Below are positions 34,585 to 47,407 of a stretch of DNA of 64,000 bases, in pieces. Below the pieces are notes generated by a model. That model did no database searches, was not told the DNA's origin, and was given only the letters and a program-made list of their open reading frames with translations. Numbering within the stretch: the first letter of the stretch is position 1; the number at the start of each line of letters is the position of its first letter. The stretch comes from Moniliophthora roreri. Its lineage: Eukaryota > Basidiomycota > Agaricomycetes > Agaricales > Marasmiaceae. Both the position numbers and the translations under genes were made by a program. The stretch is taken from positions 62,001 through 126,000 of the forward strand of contig LATX02000123.1 in assembly GCA_001466705.2 (NCBI GenBank). The letters are read 5' to 3'.

Positions 34585-37412
34585 ATGAAACACAACCACT
34601 CATTCTTCAACGCTGGCCTCCAATCGTACGCGACAAGTGGGGACTATGAGGGTGTTCAGCGCGCACTGGAGGCGGGTGCGAACGTTAACGTGTTTGACGC
34701 GTCGGGAAGAGGTGCTTTAATGTGCGCGATTGCTGGTGAACGGTGTGTGGCTATGTTTCTCCTTTGCTAATGGGGTACTAAATGACACGTCTTTAGTTGG
34801 CGAGATATCGAATCTTCCGCCACAATGTCGCCCAGTCGCGTCAAAATCATTCAACTACTCCTTGAATACACGAGCCAATCACTATACGCGCTCAACGCGC
34901 CTCAAAGTAGTTTTAATGGTGTAACACCTCTTGGAATGGCAGCGTGGCTCAATTCACCTGAAGCTGTCAGTCTATTGCTTGATGCGAGCTCGGGAAGCGT
35001 TGATGTAGACGGGATGGACTCCCATGGCGCTACACCGCTGATGTGTGAGTGTGCTTAAGCGATTTCATCCTTTACGAAACTTCAACTTATTGACGGACCT
35101 TGATGCTGACAGACGCCGCTCGTGATGGAAATTTGGAAATTGTCCGCATCTTGGTGAGTCCCGTGAGGTACTTTTGAACAGACCCAAGACTGATCTAATT
35201 CTGTGCATCAGATCCAACATGGGGCTCGACCGGATTTCAGGGATAAGAATCATCGGACGTCCCTGCAATATGCTGCATCGCATCCTCAGATTCTCCGTCT
35301 TTGCGAGACGGCGCTTAGACATCATCGTCAGCATGAACGTCAGGTGAATTGAATTTTCTTCCGATGCAGAACATCGCTGATATCATATCTTAGATATCGA
35401 GTACCGACAAACTCCCGTTTCGCGCCATAACACATGAGGAACTGCCAGAAGTCCCTCAATTACCCATGTTCTCCAGAGAGGTCGCCTCTCAAGCGACAAA
35501 AACCCTCATTCAGTCTATCTACTCATCCGATTTGAGTACGCTCCACTCCTTGTTATCCTCTGGTTCCTCTACACCCTCTCAATTGGCACCTCATATCTTC
35601 CTGAATCAACCTGATTCTAATGGTTGGAGTCCCATACATCACTGCTGCTCAGCACGCATTCTATCCGAAGAAGTGCTAGACTCGCTTTATTGTGCTGGCG
35701 CCGATGTTTCCCTATTCACTGTCAAGGAGCAATATACTCCTTTGCACTGTCTAGCCCGCTCCGGCTCTGCTGCTGCCTACTCATTCGCTATACATCTAAT
35801 TCGAAATCTTCGTGCCCCAGTATCTGCGCGGGATAAACACGGAGATACGTGCATTCACATCGCTGCCGAACACGGTTGCAGCGCAGAGGTTCTAAGGGCC
35901 TTCTTAGAATGTGATACAACAGGGCGAATTCGTGAGATTCGCAATGATAGAGGGTTAGTTCTTTGGATGTGTTTTGATTTGGACGTTGCTAACATCGGAC
36001 TTGCCCCTCAGAATGACAGCTCTGGACGTGGCCAAGCCCGCCTTCCGTGTAATCTTTGGTGCTGAAATGGAAGCATTCCGCCCAGAGTCCTCTCTGTCTA
36101 TTTCCACTATTCGTCCGCCGCGGTCTTTCGCTTCATTCCCTTCTTCTGTGGAACTGCACCGCTCCCGTGAAACCGAAGATGAAACAGTATCCATTTCCGA
36201 CTTCGATATTGTCACTGCAGCTCATCAACTCATCGATAACTTACGAATTACCTCTCCTTTCATTCATCATGATTCCGATTTGGGGCATCTCACTCACATG
36301 GAAACCGTCCTCCGTGAGAGCAACGTATTGGGCACGGCGATAATACGTTACTTCCGTACACGCTCGGCTAATGCCTTGCGGATGCTGCAGGACCTGAACA
36401 CGGATGCCACCCAGGTAGCCGACTTACATGCGACTGTATCCCGAGTGGCAAACGACACGCTTCTGTGTTCTGGTTTAGGGGACGTCGTGCGTGCCAGGCA
36501 TTACAACCGAGAGTCAGAAGACTCCCAGCTTACAGCAGTATCATCCGCTGATGTCCAAGAGGCACCTGAAGCTCTCCCGAACGAGAAATCGAAGGTGTCG
36601 GATAATAAGCCCTCAGCTACATCCTTCTTCTGGGGGTTATTCAAGCGCAAAGCTCCGGCCAAGCTCATTCAGCTAAAAGAGCTGGACGTACAGCCCATCA
36701 GACCGGAATCAAACAATTCCGTCACTAAGTCTCCTGTCTCTCCTGTCGTCTATTCTTGGCTTCAGCGATCTGCAGAAGAGTCCTTACGAGCATCGACGTT
36801 CGTCTTGGAAGCCGCTGATCGAGACCTTTCTCATATTAATGAGAGTCTGGCATCGGTGAATAATAATAGTCATCTCTTCAATCCTTGTTACTGATTTAGT
36901 CTCGACAGGCTGCTCAATTCCTTGCTAGTACCGCGAGATCCATATCCAGAGCCGAACGAATAATCACCAAAGCTTTAAAGGTACTTTTCATGCGCTTAGT
37001 CATAACACGGCCACTGACCTTGAATCCTCAGAGACGATCAACGATGCTCGCCAACCTAAGGACCTTTGCGGAAAATCATCAAGACGATGACCTCTTCATC
37101 CGTCCCAAAAGTTTACAACCCAGTCGTTCCTTTGAATTCAACAACTACCTCTCAACAAAATCCAGTATCGCCTCCTTCTCCACAATATCCTCCGTCAACT
37201 CGGAGGACCCCTCTGATGGTTCATTCGCGTCCATAATTGCAGAGAGTGACGACGAAGAAGTAAAGGCAATCAGGCGATCGATATTACGAAAAATCGAAGC
37301 CAGAACGGACGGAGCCTTGGATGAGATTGACAAGATTGTGCCGTGGCTACGTGTTGTAAAAGAGACGATCCGTGGAGTGAAGCGCAGGGCGTATCTCAAT
37401 ATCCGGACCTAG
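34585..37412 (+). CDS. ankyrin-repeat protein with basic C-terminal region
   Basis: Probably a cytoplasmic scaffold; no enzyme domain seen. The start ATG at 34585 follows a CT-rich leader. Ankyrin repeats are visible as YATSGDYEGVQRALEAGANV, GVTPLGMAAWLNSPEAVSLLL, GATPLMYAARDGNLEIVRIL, HRTSLQYAASHPQ, GWSPIHHCCS...LYCAGADVS, YTPLHCLARSG and GDTCIHIAAEHGC. The second half is alpha-helical and Ser-rich with two predicted helical segments (SWLQRSAEESLRASTFVLEA, ARSISRAERIITKALK), ending RRAYLNIRT at 37412. About nine exons join in frame, for example CGT-TGG after the first intron and KALKRRSTML near the end. The architecture is common in Agaricomycetes, but the role is unknown. Confidence 0.85.
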
Positions 37413-37590
37413 ATCGTAGCTGTAAGGTGTAGATTCTGTAGAGCCATGTACAGGACGCTGTATGTATATTTCTTGTATCTTATTTGTACTTATCACACTG
37501 TAGTCATTGTAACATATACACTGCTCTTTGAATTATTGAAACCCCTCGGCGAGTCTCGCTAGCGATACATTGCAATTTGTAGGATTACAG

Positions 37591-40073
37591 TCAGTCACTA
37601 TCCAGCTCATCATCCGCAAACAAGTCAGGTCCCCGACATATCGCACCAACGACAACTTCCCCTTCATTGACACACTGCACGTCTACGTTATGAACCGCGC
37701 CTGGGGTAGGAGTTAACGTAGTCTCCCGAGTAGAAAACGTATGATCGCCCGACTTCTCTCTGATCGAGTTCGATGCGGTCTCCTGAGTAGAGAACTGTGA
37801 ACCGCTTAACTTCTCTTCATAAATTTTTCGCACATCCGTATCGTGGCCCATATCCATCTCAGGATGTGCAGTTAAACTGAGCAGGGTTTCCCGAGGAAAA
37901 TGCGAGGACTGGATCGTTTTCAGGTCCTTGTCACTATTCGGACCTGCTGGTATCATATCTTCACCGTCTCCTTCCATGACACTATGGTCGATTTCTGCGA
38001 CAGGGACACCGTTCAATTGCGTGTTAAGAACATAGGAAGGTCCCAGAATACGAGCGGTGGTAGCAGGAGCAGGAGAGACCGATACACCAAAAGTGGGACC
38101 AATTCTAGAGCCTCGGATGTAGGAGTTTGGTGGAGAAGAAAAAGACAGTTCGGGAGGTTTTTCTTCAGAGCCACCGAACGTTTTACGAAAAGTTACCCTC
38201 TTCGACGATCGGGCCGCGAAGGTTCGTACAGGGATTTGATGATACGAACGAGATGGGTGCTCAGTGAAGACAGTAGGAGTTGGATTGGTTACAGGAAAGG
38301 ACGTAGAGAAGGGCATTGTTGCGTTCGATTGCGACGAGAAAGGGTAGTGATTGAAGGAACAATGAACCCCCTTTAAGGGCGAGGAAGGTTTTGATATCTG
38401 CGTGTCGAAAATCGAGTAGCTGGAAGATGGCATAGGTTCTAACGGACTTCGCAAATGGAATGACTGACGTATGACCTGGTTTTCTGGTGTCACCGGCCGT
38501 AGTTGCACGAGAAGCGTGATGGCAGAATGCGCTGAATGAATTGAGAGTGGAGAGAATTTGTACGAGTCGTCAGCATCATGAGCTGTGTGATCGTCCATTT
38601 CTTTATCCAACGTGTCCTCCTCATTGCCAAGATCGACGTCCGAATGGACTGCTTGTCCAGACTGATAGGGGAATTCGGGGGTGGCATCGCATGCTCCAGA
38701 CGACCGTGAATTCAACATAGTCCTACTACCAGACGTCACCACTGAATCGAGACTGTCACCTGAGAAGAGTGAATCACAAGAAGAGCCCGATCCTGTGTCA
38801 AATCCACTGTCCCTTCCAAAAGCTGGATCACTCGGGAGTTCGGCCAACATAGCGTGAAAGTTCCGAGTTCTTAGAGGAGTATGAGGTGCTTCTTCGATAC
38901 CGAGGATAAGTCCAACCGCTTTCCAAGGATCTTCATAGTCAAAAATGTTTCCTGAAAAGGAAAATCTGAGTTGGCTCTCATCCTGCTGTTGCTGGCCCCG
39001 TGGAATGTTTCCAGGGACGACAGATGCAGTGGACAAGCCGGAAGAGGGTATAAGCGGATAACGGATGTTGCGATGTGAAGACCGAACATGTTGCTCCTGT
39101 GGCGACAAGAAGCTTGCAGTAGCTGTCAAAAAGTGGTGAGATTCATGGCGATATGTCAACAGTGGAAATGTGGGGCGAAGTCGGTTGGAAGAGATGATTA
39201 TGATGCAAGAAGTGAGTGAGTTGAGTAAAGGCGCACCATCTTCGCACCCTTCATTCTTCATGTTCTGCTCAAATGCCCCATCCCAGTTCTTACCCCAGTC
39301 ACCACTTCCTTCCTCTGAGAGAAAATCAATTGAAATAGGACTTGAGGCTGTACGAGGTGCTGATGATGGTGGCAAAGGCGAAGAGAATTTCTGTGGCGTG
39401 AAAATGTTTAAACTGGGTTCTAGACACCTGAGCCTCTGCATATACCTGTCGCTTTTGTCGCTTCCCGCAAGGCGATGATGGAGGAGATGGCTTCTGCCTT
39501 TTGGAGCGTAAACATGGTCTGGAACGCGGAACGGTTTGATTCGAAAGACCAGCAAGATCTGGTAGAGTAAGAATTTTGTCCATGGCGGCTCTCAGTGATA
39601 CCGCTAGAGCTCGCGATCAGGTCGGATGTAAATCTGAGGGAAAGGGTCCACTGCTTACGCTCTTTGGTGTCCAATGCTTCAAGTATACTGGAAGACCTTG
39701 TGGACGAAACGGCCTCGTCTTCATTCAATTTCGACAACCGTGATCTTGACGTCGGTGTACACGGAGCAACACGAATAGGTTCAGGAATGAATCCGGGAAG
39801 GTTGTCCGGGTTCTTCGCGTGGGCGAAAGAGATTGCTGAGATTGCCGTAGATTTAGGTATCCTCGTCCTGACACCAAGTCCTGCTTCCAGCTTCCTCAAG
39901 GCAAGATTAAGTCTCTGTTGACCAAAAAACCGCTTCTGTACGCATCCCGTGGTATTTTTTGCACGCGCTCTGGCAGCACTTCTAATCACAATGAACCAAT
40001 TCCAACCAGTATTACAACCCTTCAGAAGCATTGCGACATACCTCTTTCCACCCATATAATTAGCACCAGCCAT
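37591..40073 (-). CDS. unrecognised large Ser-rich protein
   Basis: Family not recognised. A consistent model starts at the ATG at 40073 (MAGANYMGGKR). Introns are removed near 40041, 39660-39610, 39435-39390 and 39233-39125. The product then reads ...ALDTKEPVSLRAAMDKILTL, ...KRQKRQKFSSPLPPS and ...GCEDGTASFLSPQEQ into one long final exon ending at 37591. The N-terminal part is basic (ARARAKNTTGCVQKRFFG). A conserved-looking stretch is NIFDYEDPWKAVGLILGIEEAPHT. The rest is Ser/Thr/Pro/Asp-rich and likely disordered, with an Asp/Glu-rich end (ADDELDSD). The longest uninterrupted frame begins in intron sequence, so its first ATG is not the true start. Possibly regulatory; function unknown. Confidence 0.7.
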
Positions 40074-40372
40074 AATTGATGCACGGAACTGACCTCGAGG
40101 AAATTCAATGAACTATCAGCAGAAGTCGGGCGGTGATGATGGTGGTAAAAGAGATTGCAGGTCCAGCATTCTGTTCGCGTACAGGACTCACACCGTCAAA
40201 CGGTCTCAATTCCACTATAAAGGCAACTTGATTGAATATGGCTTCGACTAGAACACAGTTAAGGTACAACTACAGCAAAGCTATGTTACCAGTAAGGGAG
40301 GAAATATACAGTAGTTTATCGAACGCAGCTATGTGCAAAAGAACAGGCAGTGTTTTCTATGAATGCGAATCT

Positions 40373-43312
40373 TCAGTATTTTCGGCCCCGTTTGGTGCCT
40401 CCACGGCCACCAGAGCTTCCATTTCTGTAGCCCGATGGCCCAGAAGAATACGAGCGGCTAGAATTGTAGTTGGAGGAGGAACTCATTTGCCCATAGCTTC
40501 GTTTCCTGCTTGCCTGTGAAGGAGCGGATGAAACGGCACAAGCAGTGAGGACAACTTCGTCCCTCCGGTAGTTGACGCACTTGCACTCTGCCTCAAACGC
40601 TGCGAGAAGTGCGTCAAAGCCAACATCCTACATAAATAAGTCGTACATTAGCAAGGAAGCTCTATAGAAAGAGGAACGTTACCCACGACCATGCTACCGA
40701 ACAGAGGGTGCATGGTGCTCCATTTGTTCGCCGTCAATCGAGGGGAGGTAATACCGAATGCCATGCGTGCCAAAAGCCGTGGATCATCGCGTTCGGGACA
40801 TGCATTGAGGATGGCTTTGATCTGGGCAGGATCTGGGATACCGATATCATCGCGTTCGAACGAAAGGGCCTTCCCAGTCTCGCAGGGGGTGCACTGTCCG
40901 CACCTGCCACCTGGAACGACATTTGTGTCGCCAAAGTACTTGGCGAGGTGAACAGGAAGACCTACGAATCGCATTAGTACTCTTTGTTAACAGCAAGTGA
41001 AGAAGTCCTACATTCATTTCCGGTGGCAAATTCCAGCACCTCATTCAATTTCTGGACTGCTTCGTTCTCTCGATCAATCATACGTGCATACATTGCATCT
41101 GCTAATTCGGTGATCTTCCCCAGTTCCTTAGGCATGGGTGTCTCCAACAAGGCATATCGCTTATCATGTTTCAGCTGATGATGCACCCTCTAGAGAAATA
41201 GCTCACAGCTCGAACTTGGGAAGGCTTGGTTGAGATGTATCCGTCCATTTCCCAGGACAGGATCTTCCTGGTGAGATCGGCGCGATCAATACCAGTAGCC
41301 GCCGCTAGTTCAACCACATCGACCTAGGCAAAGAATCGGTATCAAAACCCACAAGAATACACGTCATCATATGAAGTCGACTGACAGTTTTCTTTGCCCT
41401 CAGAGCTCTCCGAACAGCATTTCCTATTTTTGTCGTATCAGCGCTAACCCGCGAAGAATTTTTCTCCTCGATAGTGTAGACGGAGTAGTAAGGCGTCACG
41501 GCACGGATGTGGTTATAATCAAGCTCCAGTTGGGCGTAGAGGAGGCCTAAGACGTTTGTCTGAGACAGTATGATGACTCGTATCTTTCCATTGCCCAAAC
41601 AAAGCTTACCCTGATATCATAACTGAACCGAAGAAATGAGCATGCGGAAGCAGATAGAAGAGTACGAGTAACCCACACTTTGGACTGTTGGTAATGGTTA
41701 AAGTCAACTGTTTTGTCAGAGGCTGGTTCTTTGGTTGCAACTTCTCTCAACCACAACTAAATCTGCACATTAGTCGCTGTTAGTGCAAAAAAAGGCAGTT
41801 ACAAACCTCCAAGTCGCTCCGGGAACAGGTATCACCACGGCCGAATCCTTCTAAAATGGGCACTGCAAGGAAAACATTACTAGGGCATCAACTATCAATA
41901 GCATTGGAGACGTGCAATCTGCCTTTGCAATAAACATCAAACAAGTCGAAGGCTGGCCATCCCGGCCGGCTCGGCCAACTTCCTGGCTGTAACCTTCCAG
42001 AGCCTTCGGCATATGGAGGTGAATTACCTGTCGAATGTTGGCTTGATGGGACTCAACTCACTACACAGCAATGAAGGTTATAGATGGTCCATACCTTTAT
42101 CTATTCCCATACCGAAAGCTATTGTTGCGACCACAATTCCCTTATCGGACTCCATGAACATGACTTGAGCCTTCTCCCGTTCTTCGGAAGAGAGGCCTGC
42201 ATGATAAATCATGCAGTCCAGTCCATGGCCTCGAAGTTGTGCAGCGACCTCCTCGGTGTGCTTCTGAAGGGTCACATAGATGATGGAGGGACCAGTGCGA
42301 GTCTGAAGAAGTGGAAGTATGTACTTGATCTTATCATCTAGTGTCTCTGCAACGGCGACTTTGAAGGCAAGGCTGTTGATGGATTAGAACAGATGCATAA
42401 GAGAAAGAGGACATTCTGCTGACTTGGGGCGATACACAGGGGTACGAAACACACCCTTCGTTTTGCTGATATAGAACTTGTCGCAAATGTCGCCAATGAC
42501 GGCAGGCGTTGCGGTCGCCGTAAGGCAAAGGACGCGTTCGACATCCAGCTCTTTGGCAAAACGCGCAATTTTGAGATATTCTGGACGGAAGCTGGCACCC
42601 CACTAAACACGGATCAACGACGTGAAAGTAACCTGAAGGCAAACTGTGGAGTGTACCATCGAGATGCAATGCGATTCATCTATGGCAAGAAGGCATATCC
42701 TGACGCGCCTCATCATATCGATGAAACCTTCATTGTTGAGCCTTGATAGCAAATGAACGGAAATACGACTACCATGGACGTAGTTGCTCACCTTTCGGGT
42801 GCGACGTAGAGTAACTTGATACTTCCGTCCAAGACTTGTTCTTTCACCTCGCGAGCCCGCTCCATGTTCAGGGTGGAGTCGAGGTGGGCGGCTTTGATCC
42901 CTCGGCGAACCAATGAATCAACTTGATCCTTCATGAGTGCTATAAGAGGTGATATGACCAAAGTCAAGCCCTAAACGCTGTGAATCAACCGTTATCCGCC
43001 TGATAAGGGTATGGGTGCGTACATCCAAGCATAATGCAGGGACCTGAAAAGTCAAACTTTTTCCGCCTATTCACGCGTCAATTCAGCTCCTTCATCGTTT
43101 AGTAAAGTTCGGATATCGCACGAACCACCAGTCGGAAAAACAACGACCGCATTCTCGTTTTCCACCAGGAGGCGATGAATGACCTGGTAGATCACGTCAG
43201 GTCTGACTCGAGCACAATAATGGTGTAATCCATATCCACTCACTGCCTCCTGACTGAGCCTGAAAGACTTGAAGCCAAAGATCTCTTCCAGCACTTTGTG
43301 GGCGTTGTCCAT
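40373..43312 (-). CDS. RecQ-family DNA helicase
   Basis: 3'-5' DNA helicase for replication and recombination maintenance. The start is taken as the ATG at 43312 ([13 protein letters not shown]). Superfamily-2 motifs in order are [13 protein letters not shown], the Walker A motif [15 protein letters not shown] (split by an intron near 43060-43130), [14 protein letters not shown], the DESH box ([11 protein letters not shown]), [42 protein letters not shown] and [10 protein letters not shown]. The C-terminal zinc-binding region ends [10 protein letters not shown]. The last ~45 residues are Ser/Tyr/Gly/Arg-rich with an RGG element, ending KRGRKY. About fifteen short introns interrupt the gene. 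Which RecQ subgroup (Sgs1, Q4/Q5-like or other) cannot be fixed. No HRDC domain is evident. Confidence 0.88.
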
Positions 43313-44798
43313 TAGAAATTTAACGAGATTGAGGTGATTTTCTGCCAATTCGTCAAGGAAGATAACGTTTCAGAAGGAGACAGACTATATGACCGATGAC
43401 CTTAAGTCTACAAGGAAGAAGAACCCAAGTTTAATCGTCAATGAATAGCCAGTCTGGTGAGGACAGGAGGTGAAGGTAGGAGAACAGGAGCGCAACGACG
43501 AGCGTGACTGAGCGCGTAAGTTGGCAACAACGTGATCATTTTCAAAATGATTCTCACGATAACCCAGATACTTAAGGGCCGGCGAGCGGCAGCACCGCTA
43601 CCTCTCCAAGCATGGGCGTTACACATGTCACGACGTTCCTCAACATGATGGCATTGTGGCAAGCATACAAGCAAAACCGGTGTGTTTGCAGTACCCACTC
43701 CACAAGCGTGTTTTAATCGCTTACAGGCTTTTCAACGCATACCCCTTGAACTAAGGACACATATATGGCGACAAGCTGTCGCGTACGGTTCGCAGTCGCG
43801 GGATCAATTTCCTTCCATCGTTCGGCTTCAGCTTCTTTGGTAACAATGGCGAGACGTTATACTCCAGCTACCCGAGTTATGGACCTACGTTATCCCATCT
43901 CGGCGCTTAAACGAGCGTCCGAGCGCTTGCAGAACCACGGCCCAAGCCCGAGGCAGGCTCACAAACACCTGAGCCGGGCCTTGGGCTCTACTAGGGCAGG
44001 CTCAGGCCGGCCCACGGCTCTGAGCCCGAGTCTGTACAACACTAGTTTCCATCAACTTTCTCTTCTTAAACGTCAGCTCTCCGTATCCAAACTACACCAT
44101 TACATATCGTAATCCATGATTCAATGGTATCATCTGCGAAACACTCAACGATTAACGACATTTTCGCCGCGTTGACAGAAGTTAGGCACCAATGGAAACT
44201 GCGAAGCGAACTCAGGAGGGCTTTGACGCGGCTTTAACGGCAAAAAGTCAAGGCGGACTCACGGCCCGTTACTCGTTGCATTTTGCTGACAAACGTTCAA
44301 ATTTGAACTAGAAACCCACTATAGAGGTAGCGGGAATAATTTTGACTCACCACACGTCGACTGGCCTTGAAGGATGAATGAACCTAACTTGTGATCCGTC
44401 TCGGGAATCTACAAGCTAACATAAATGTCTTGATTGCAAATCCGGTGGTCCCGCAGCAGTAAGCTTTCCATTAATTTGCTTCGTATTTAGCCTACTACTG
44501 ACCTTGAATCTCAAGGCTTTGAGCGTAACCCCTTGAACTCAGCCACAAGTGGTCAACCCGGCCTCAAACTGACCACCGTGACTCGCCACGATGTTTAATG
44601 CAGCCGTGCAAGCCCTTCATCGGCAGCTTCAACCATCTGCCGAAAATACCTCATGGTAGGTCAGCGAAAGTATTCGAGATGAGTTATTTCCGGAATTTTT
44701 CTCAGTAACAAGTTCTTAACCAGTCAGCTGGACTGTCCGCATGTTCATTCAAGGTTCTTTAAATTCCAGGTATCCAATCCACCAACTGCACCCAAGCG
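43313..44798. other. intergenic with GC-rich repeat
   Basis: About 1.5 kb between the divergent RecQ and carboxylesterase genes. It holds a GC-rich repetitive block near 43925-44035 (separate entry). The remaining frames show no domain. Confidence 0.5.
43925..44035. repeat. GC-rich GAGCC/GGGC interspersed-type repeat
   Basis: Within ~110 bp the motifs AGCCCGAGGC, CTGAGCCGGGCC, CAGGCTCAGGCC and CTGAGCCCGAG recur on both strands, forming overlapping imperfect palindromes in a locally very GC-rich patch. Its composition differs sharply from both neighbours. It is probably a fragment of a dispersed repeat; the type is not recognisable. Confidence 0.5.
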
Positions 44799-47165
44799 AT
44801 GATATCCGTTGTCTTGTTTGCTTTTATATCCTCTCTTCTGGTTCCAACAACTGGCGCCGACCTCGACATTAAATTGAAGACCGGGACATTTCGTGGTATA
44901 TCAACAACCCCCGGCATTGAGAAATGGCTTGGAATACCATATGCACACCCCCCTGTGGGCGAGCGTAGATTCAGAGCACCGGTACCAATCACAGAGTCCA
45001 GTAACGTGCTGAAGAACGCATCGACATTTGGAAACGCTTGCCCACAACCGCCCTCTAACCTCGGAGCTCCCATTTCCGAAGATTGTCTATTCCTCAATGT
45101 GAATGTCGCAGCCTGAAACGAATCTTCTGTCTCACAAACCACTTCTGTGACTCTAGGTCTTTCGCCCTCAAAACACTTCTGCAAACGCAGGTCTTCCAGT
45201 TCTAGTTTGGATACACGTGAGCCTTGCCACAGACAAAATGTCAACGATCTCATTCAGTTGCTCTCTAGGGAGGGCAATACACCACCGGGTAACGGAATAT
45301 GCTCTGATCATAGAGTTTCGTTCACATGTTTCCTTGCAGAGCGGCTTCAAAGTCGGCCTATGACCCCACTCGTATGCTCTTCCTGAGGTCCGCATCGAGC
45401 TCGTTCTCACGTATAACTCAGGTATGCTCCGTCGAAGCCTCGATATTGGAAAACCTATCATACTGGTATCCATGTATGTTATACCTGCTTGCACGAGGAC
45501 ACTGCGCGGACTGAGGATGCCCTGATTTAGTAACTATCGAGTTAACACCTTTGGATTCGTGAATGTCTTCGTCAAAGAGTCTGGCTGATGCTGATGTGTC
45601 TCCACAGCTTGCCAGTTCCTTGATGGATCCACAGGACTTAAATGCCGGGCTGCTTGATCAGCGTGCAGCACTACGATTCGTAAACTCGAACATTAGAGCG
45701 TTTGGCGGAGATCCAGAAAAGGTTAGATCATTGTTTCATATGTTTTTCGTGTCACCGACACCTCTATTTCTTAGGTAACCATCTGGGGCCAAGTAAGTGG
45801 AGTCGAGGTTACTTCTTCTGCATTATGACTTATCTTTGCATAGTCAGCCGGCGCGGGGAGTGTTCAAGCACATTTTATCTTCCCAACCCCAGAGAGGCTT
45901 TTCCGAGCAGGCATTGGGGAGTCCGCTGTCGGCCCATTGTCAGTGTCATGCATGCACTCGTGGAGAGCTCGCGAGCTGACTGATCTTCCGATTAATAGCA
46001 AAAATTCGCCCGATGCAAAGGAGTTTGACATTCCTGGTTTGCCATTTGCACGATTGGTGGATAACGTGGGATGCACAATGGGTCCAAATGCATTGAGTTG
46101 TCTTCGAGGAGTCCCCTTCAGTGTAAGTTGGGTTCAACATAATAGCGAGCTGTTCTGCCTTAACCTACTTGCGCTCGCAGACTCTCTTGAATATCAGCAA
46201 CCAAATGATTCACAGCACTCTAAATATGCAGTTGTGGCAACCCAGTGTGGGACCACCGGGTAGCATGGTTCCTGAGCGAGCCTCCGCCAGAATTGAACGG
46301 GGAGACTTCCTTCATCTACCCTATTTCGCTGGTACAACGGTATGCGATGCCCATCTGCAAGGCCAATCTTTCTGACGGACATCGAAGGTGAACGAGGGAA
46401 CAACATTCAGTGAAACCCTCCTCCACCGTGGTCTTAGTGGTGTCCAGGAGAATGACGCATTTGCAACTTTCATTCGTGACTTGTTCATCAACAACAGCAC
46501 CATTACAGAGGACGTAGTGGACAGGATATTGGTTATGTGGCGTGCCAATGACCCTTCACTCGGCGCACCCTTCAATACTGGAGATTCGCTCTTCGATCGT
46601 GCAGAGGCATGGTATGGAGACGAGATGTTCCTTGCGCCCCGGAGATTGTTTTTCCAAAAAGGATCACCTCTTCAACCAATGTTTGCGTACAGATTCGCTG
46701 AATTCATTCCCGGGAATAACCCTACGCTCGGCGGTACGCCTTTCTTCTCGCTGGTATGGGAATGATGTTTACAAATGCCTTCATGGTAGTTGCGCATGCA
46801 TCCGATCTTCCCCTTCTTCTTGGATCCGCACCTGTCGCGGTCGAGGCTGATTTCTCAAACCAAATGATCGACGCTTGGGTCGGTTTCGTCCATGATCTTG
46901 ACCCCGGAGGTTGGTTACTTCCATCTTCGATAACAGGGAGAAATTTACTGTTTTGTTTTCTGTTAGCTGCATTTCCGAGGTACTCCAACGAAAATCCAGT
47001 CGTGCTTCAGCTACAGAGGGACAATATCACTGTGATACCAGACAGTAAGCCTCGTGTTACCAATTTGATCGGTTGTTATCACCCTTACCCATCCCTGCAG
47101 CATGGGACGACGACATGGTGAAGTTCCTAAATTCCGCAAAAGTGCTTGACGAGTTTGAGAAATAA
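44799..47165 (+). CDS. secreted type-B carboxylesterase/lipase, 15 exons
   Basis: Alpha/beta-hydrolase of the carboxylesterase type-B family, secreted, acting on esters or lipids. The start ATG at 44799 gives a signal peptide ([20 protein letters not shown]). After removing about 14 short introns the product reads continuously: [37 protein letters not shown], the oxyanion-hole [67 protein letters not shown] (nucleophile Ser in GQSAG, whose codon starts a new exon after intron 45793-45843), GPFKNSPDA, SGTTVNEGT-like [23 protein letters not shown] (catalytic His region) and [15 protein letters not shown]. Read without splicing it looks broken; spliced, it is intact. Confidence 0.82.
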
Positions 47166-47407
47166 AGCGGGATCCATGAACCCACTGTCAAAGTGATGTC
47201 AGTATCATGTCAGCCTGAAAATTTGTAACATACCTTGAAAATGCCAGAACTAAGTGTAACTACTATTGAAATGCCGTGTCGTTAGTTCTGAGTGCCAAGG
47301 GATCAGTTGCTCCTCAACGTCGTCCGCGTGCATTGTTCATTAAGCGTTGCTAACCATGGTCAGAGAAAATTGGCACTCAAAGTCCAACCACGATCTTCCA
47401 GGACGAG

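Noticed and set aside
39325..39555. N-terminal part of the 654-codon frame ending at 37591
   Set aside because: The sequence before KFSSPL is an intron plus another exon's wrong frame; the splice model from 40073 explains it better.
44799..47165. Carboxylesterase as a pseudogene
   Set aside because: Apparent stops and frame changes all fall in short introns with good GT...AG ends; the spliced product is continuous with HGG and GQSAG present.
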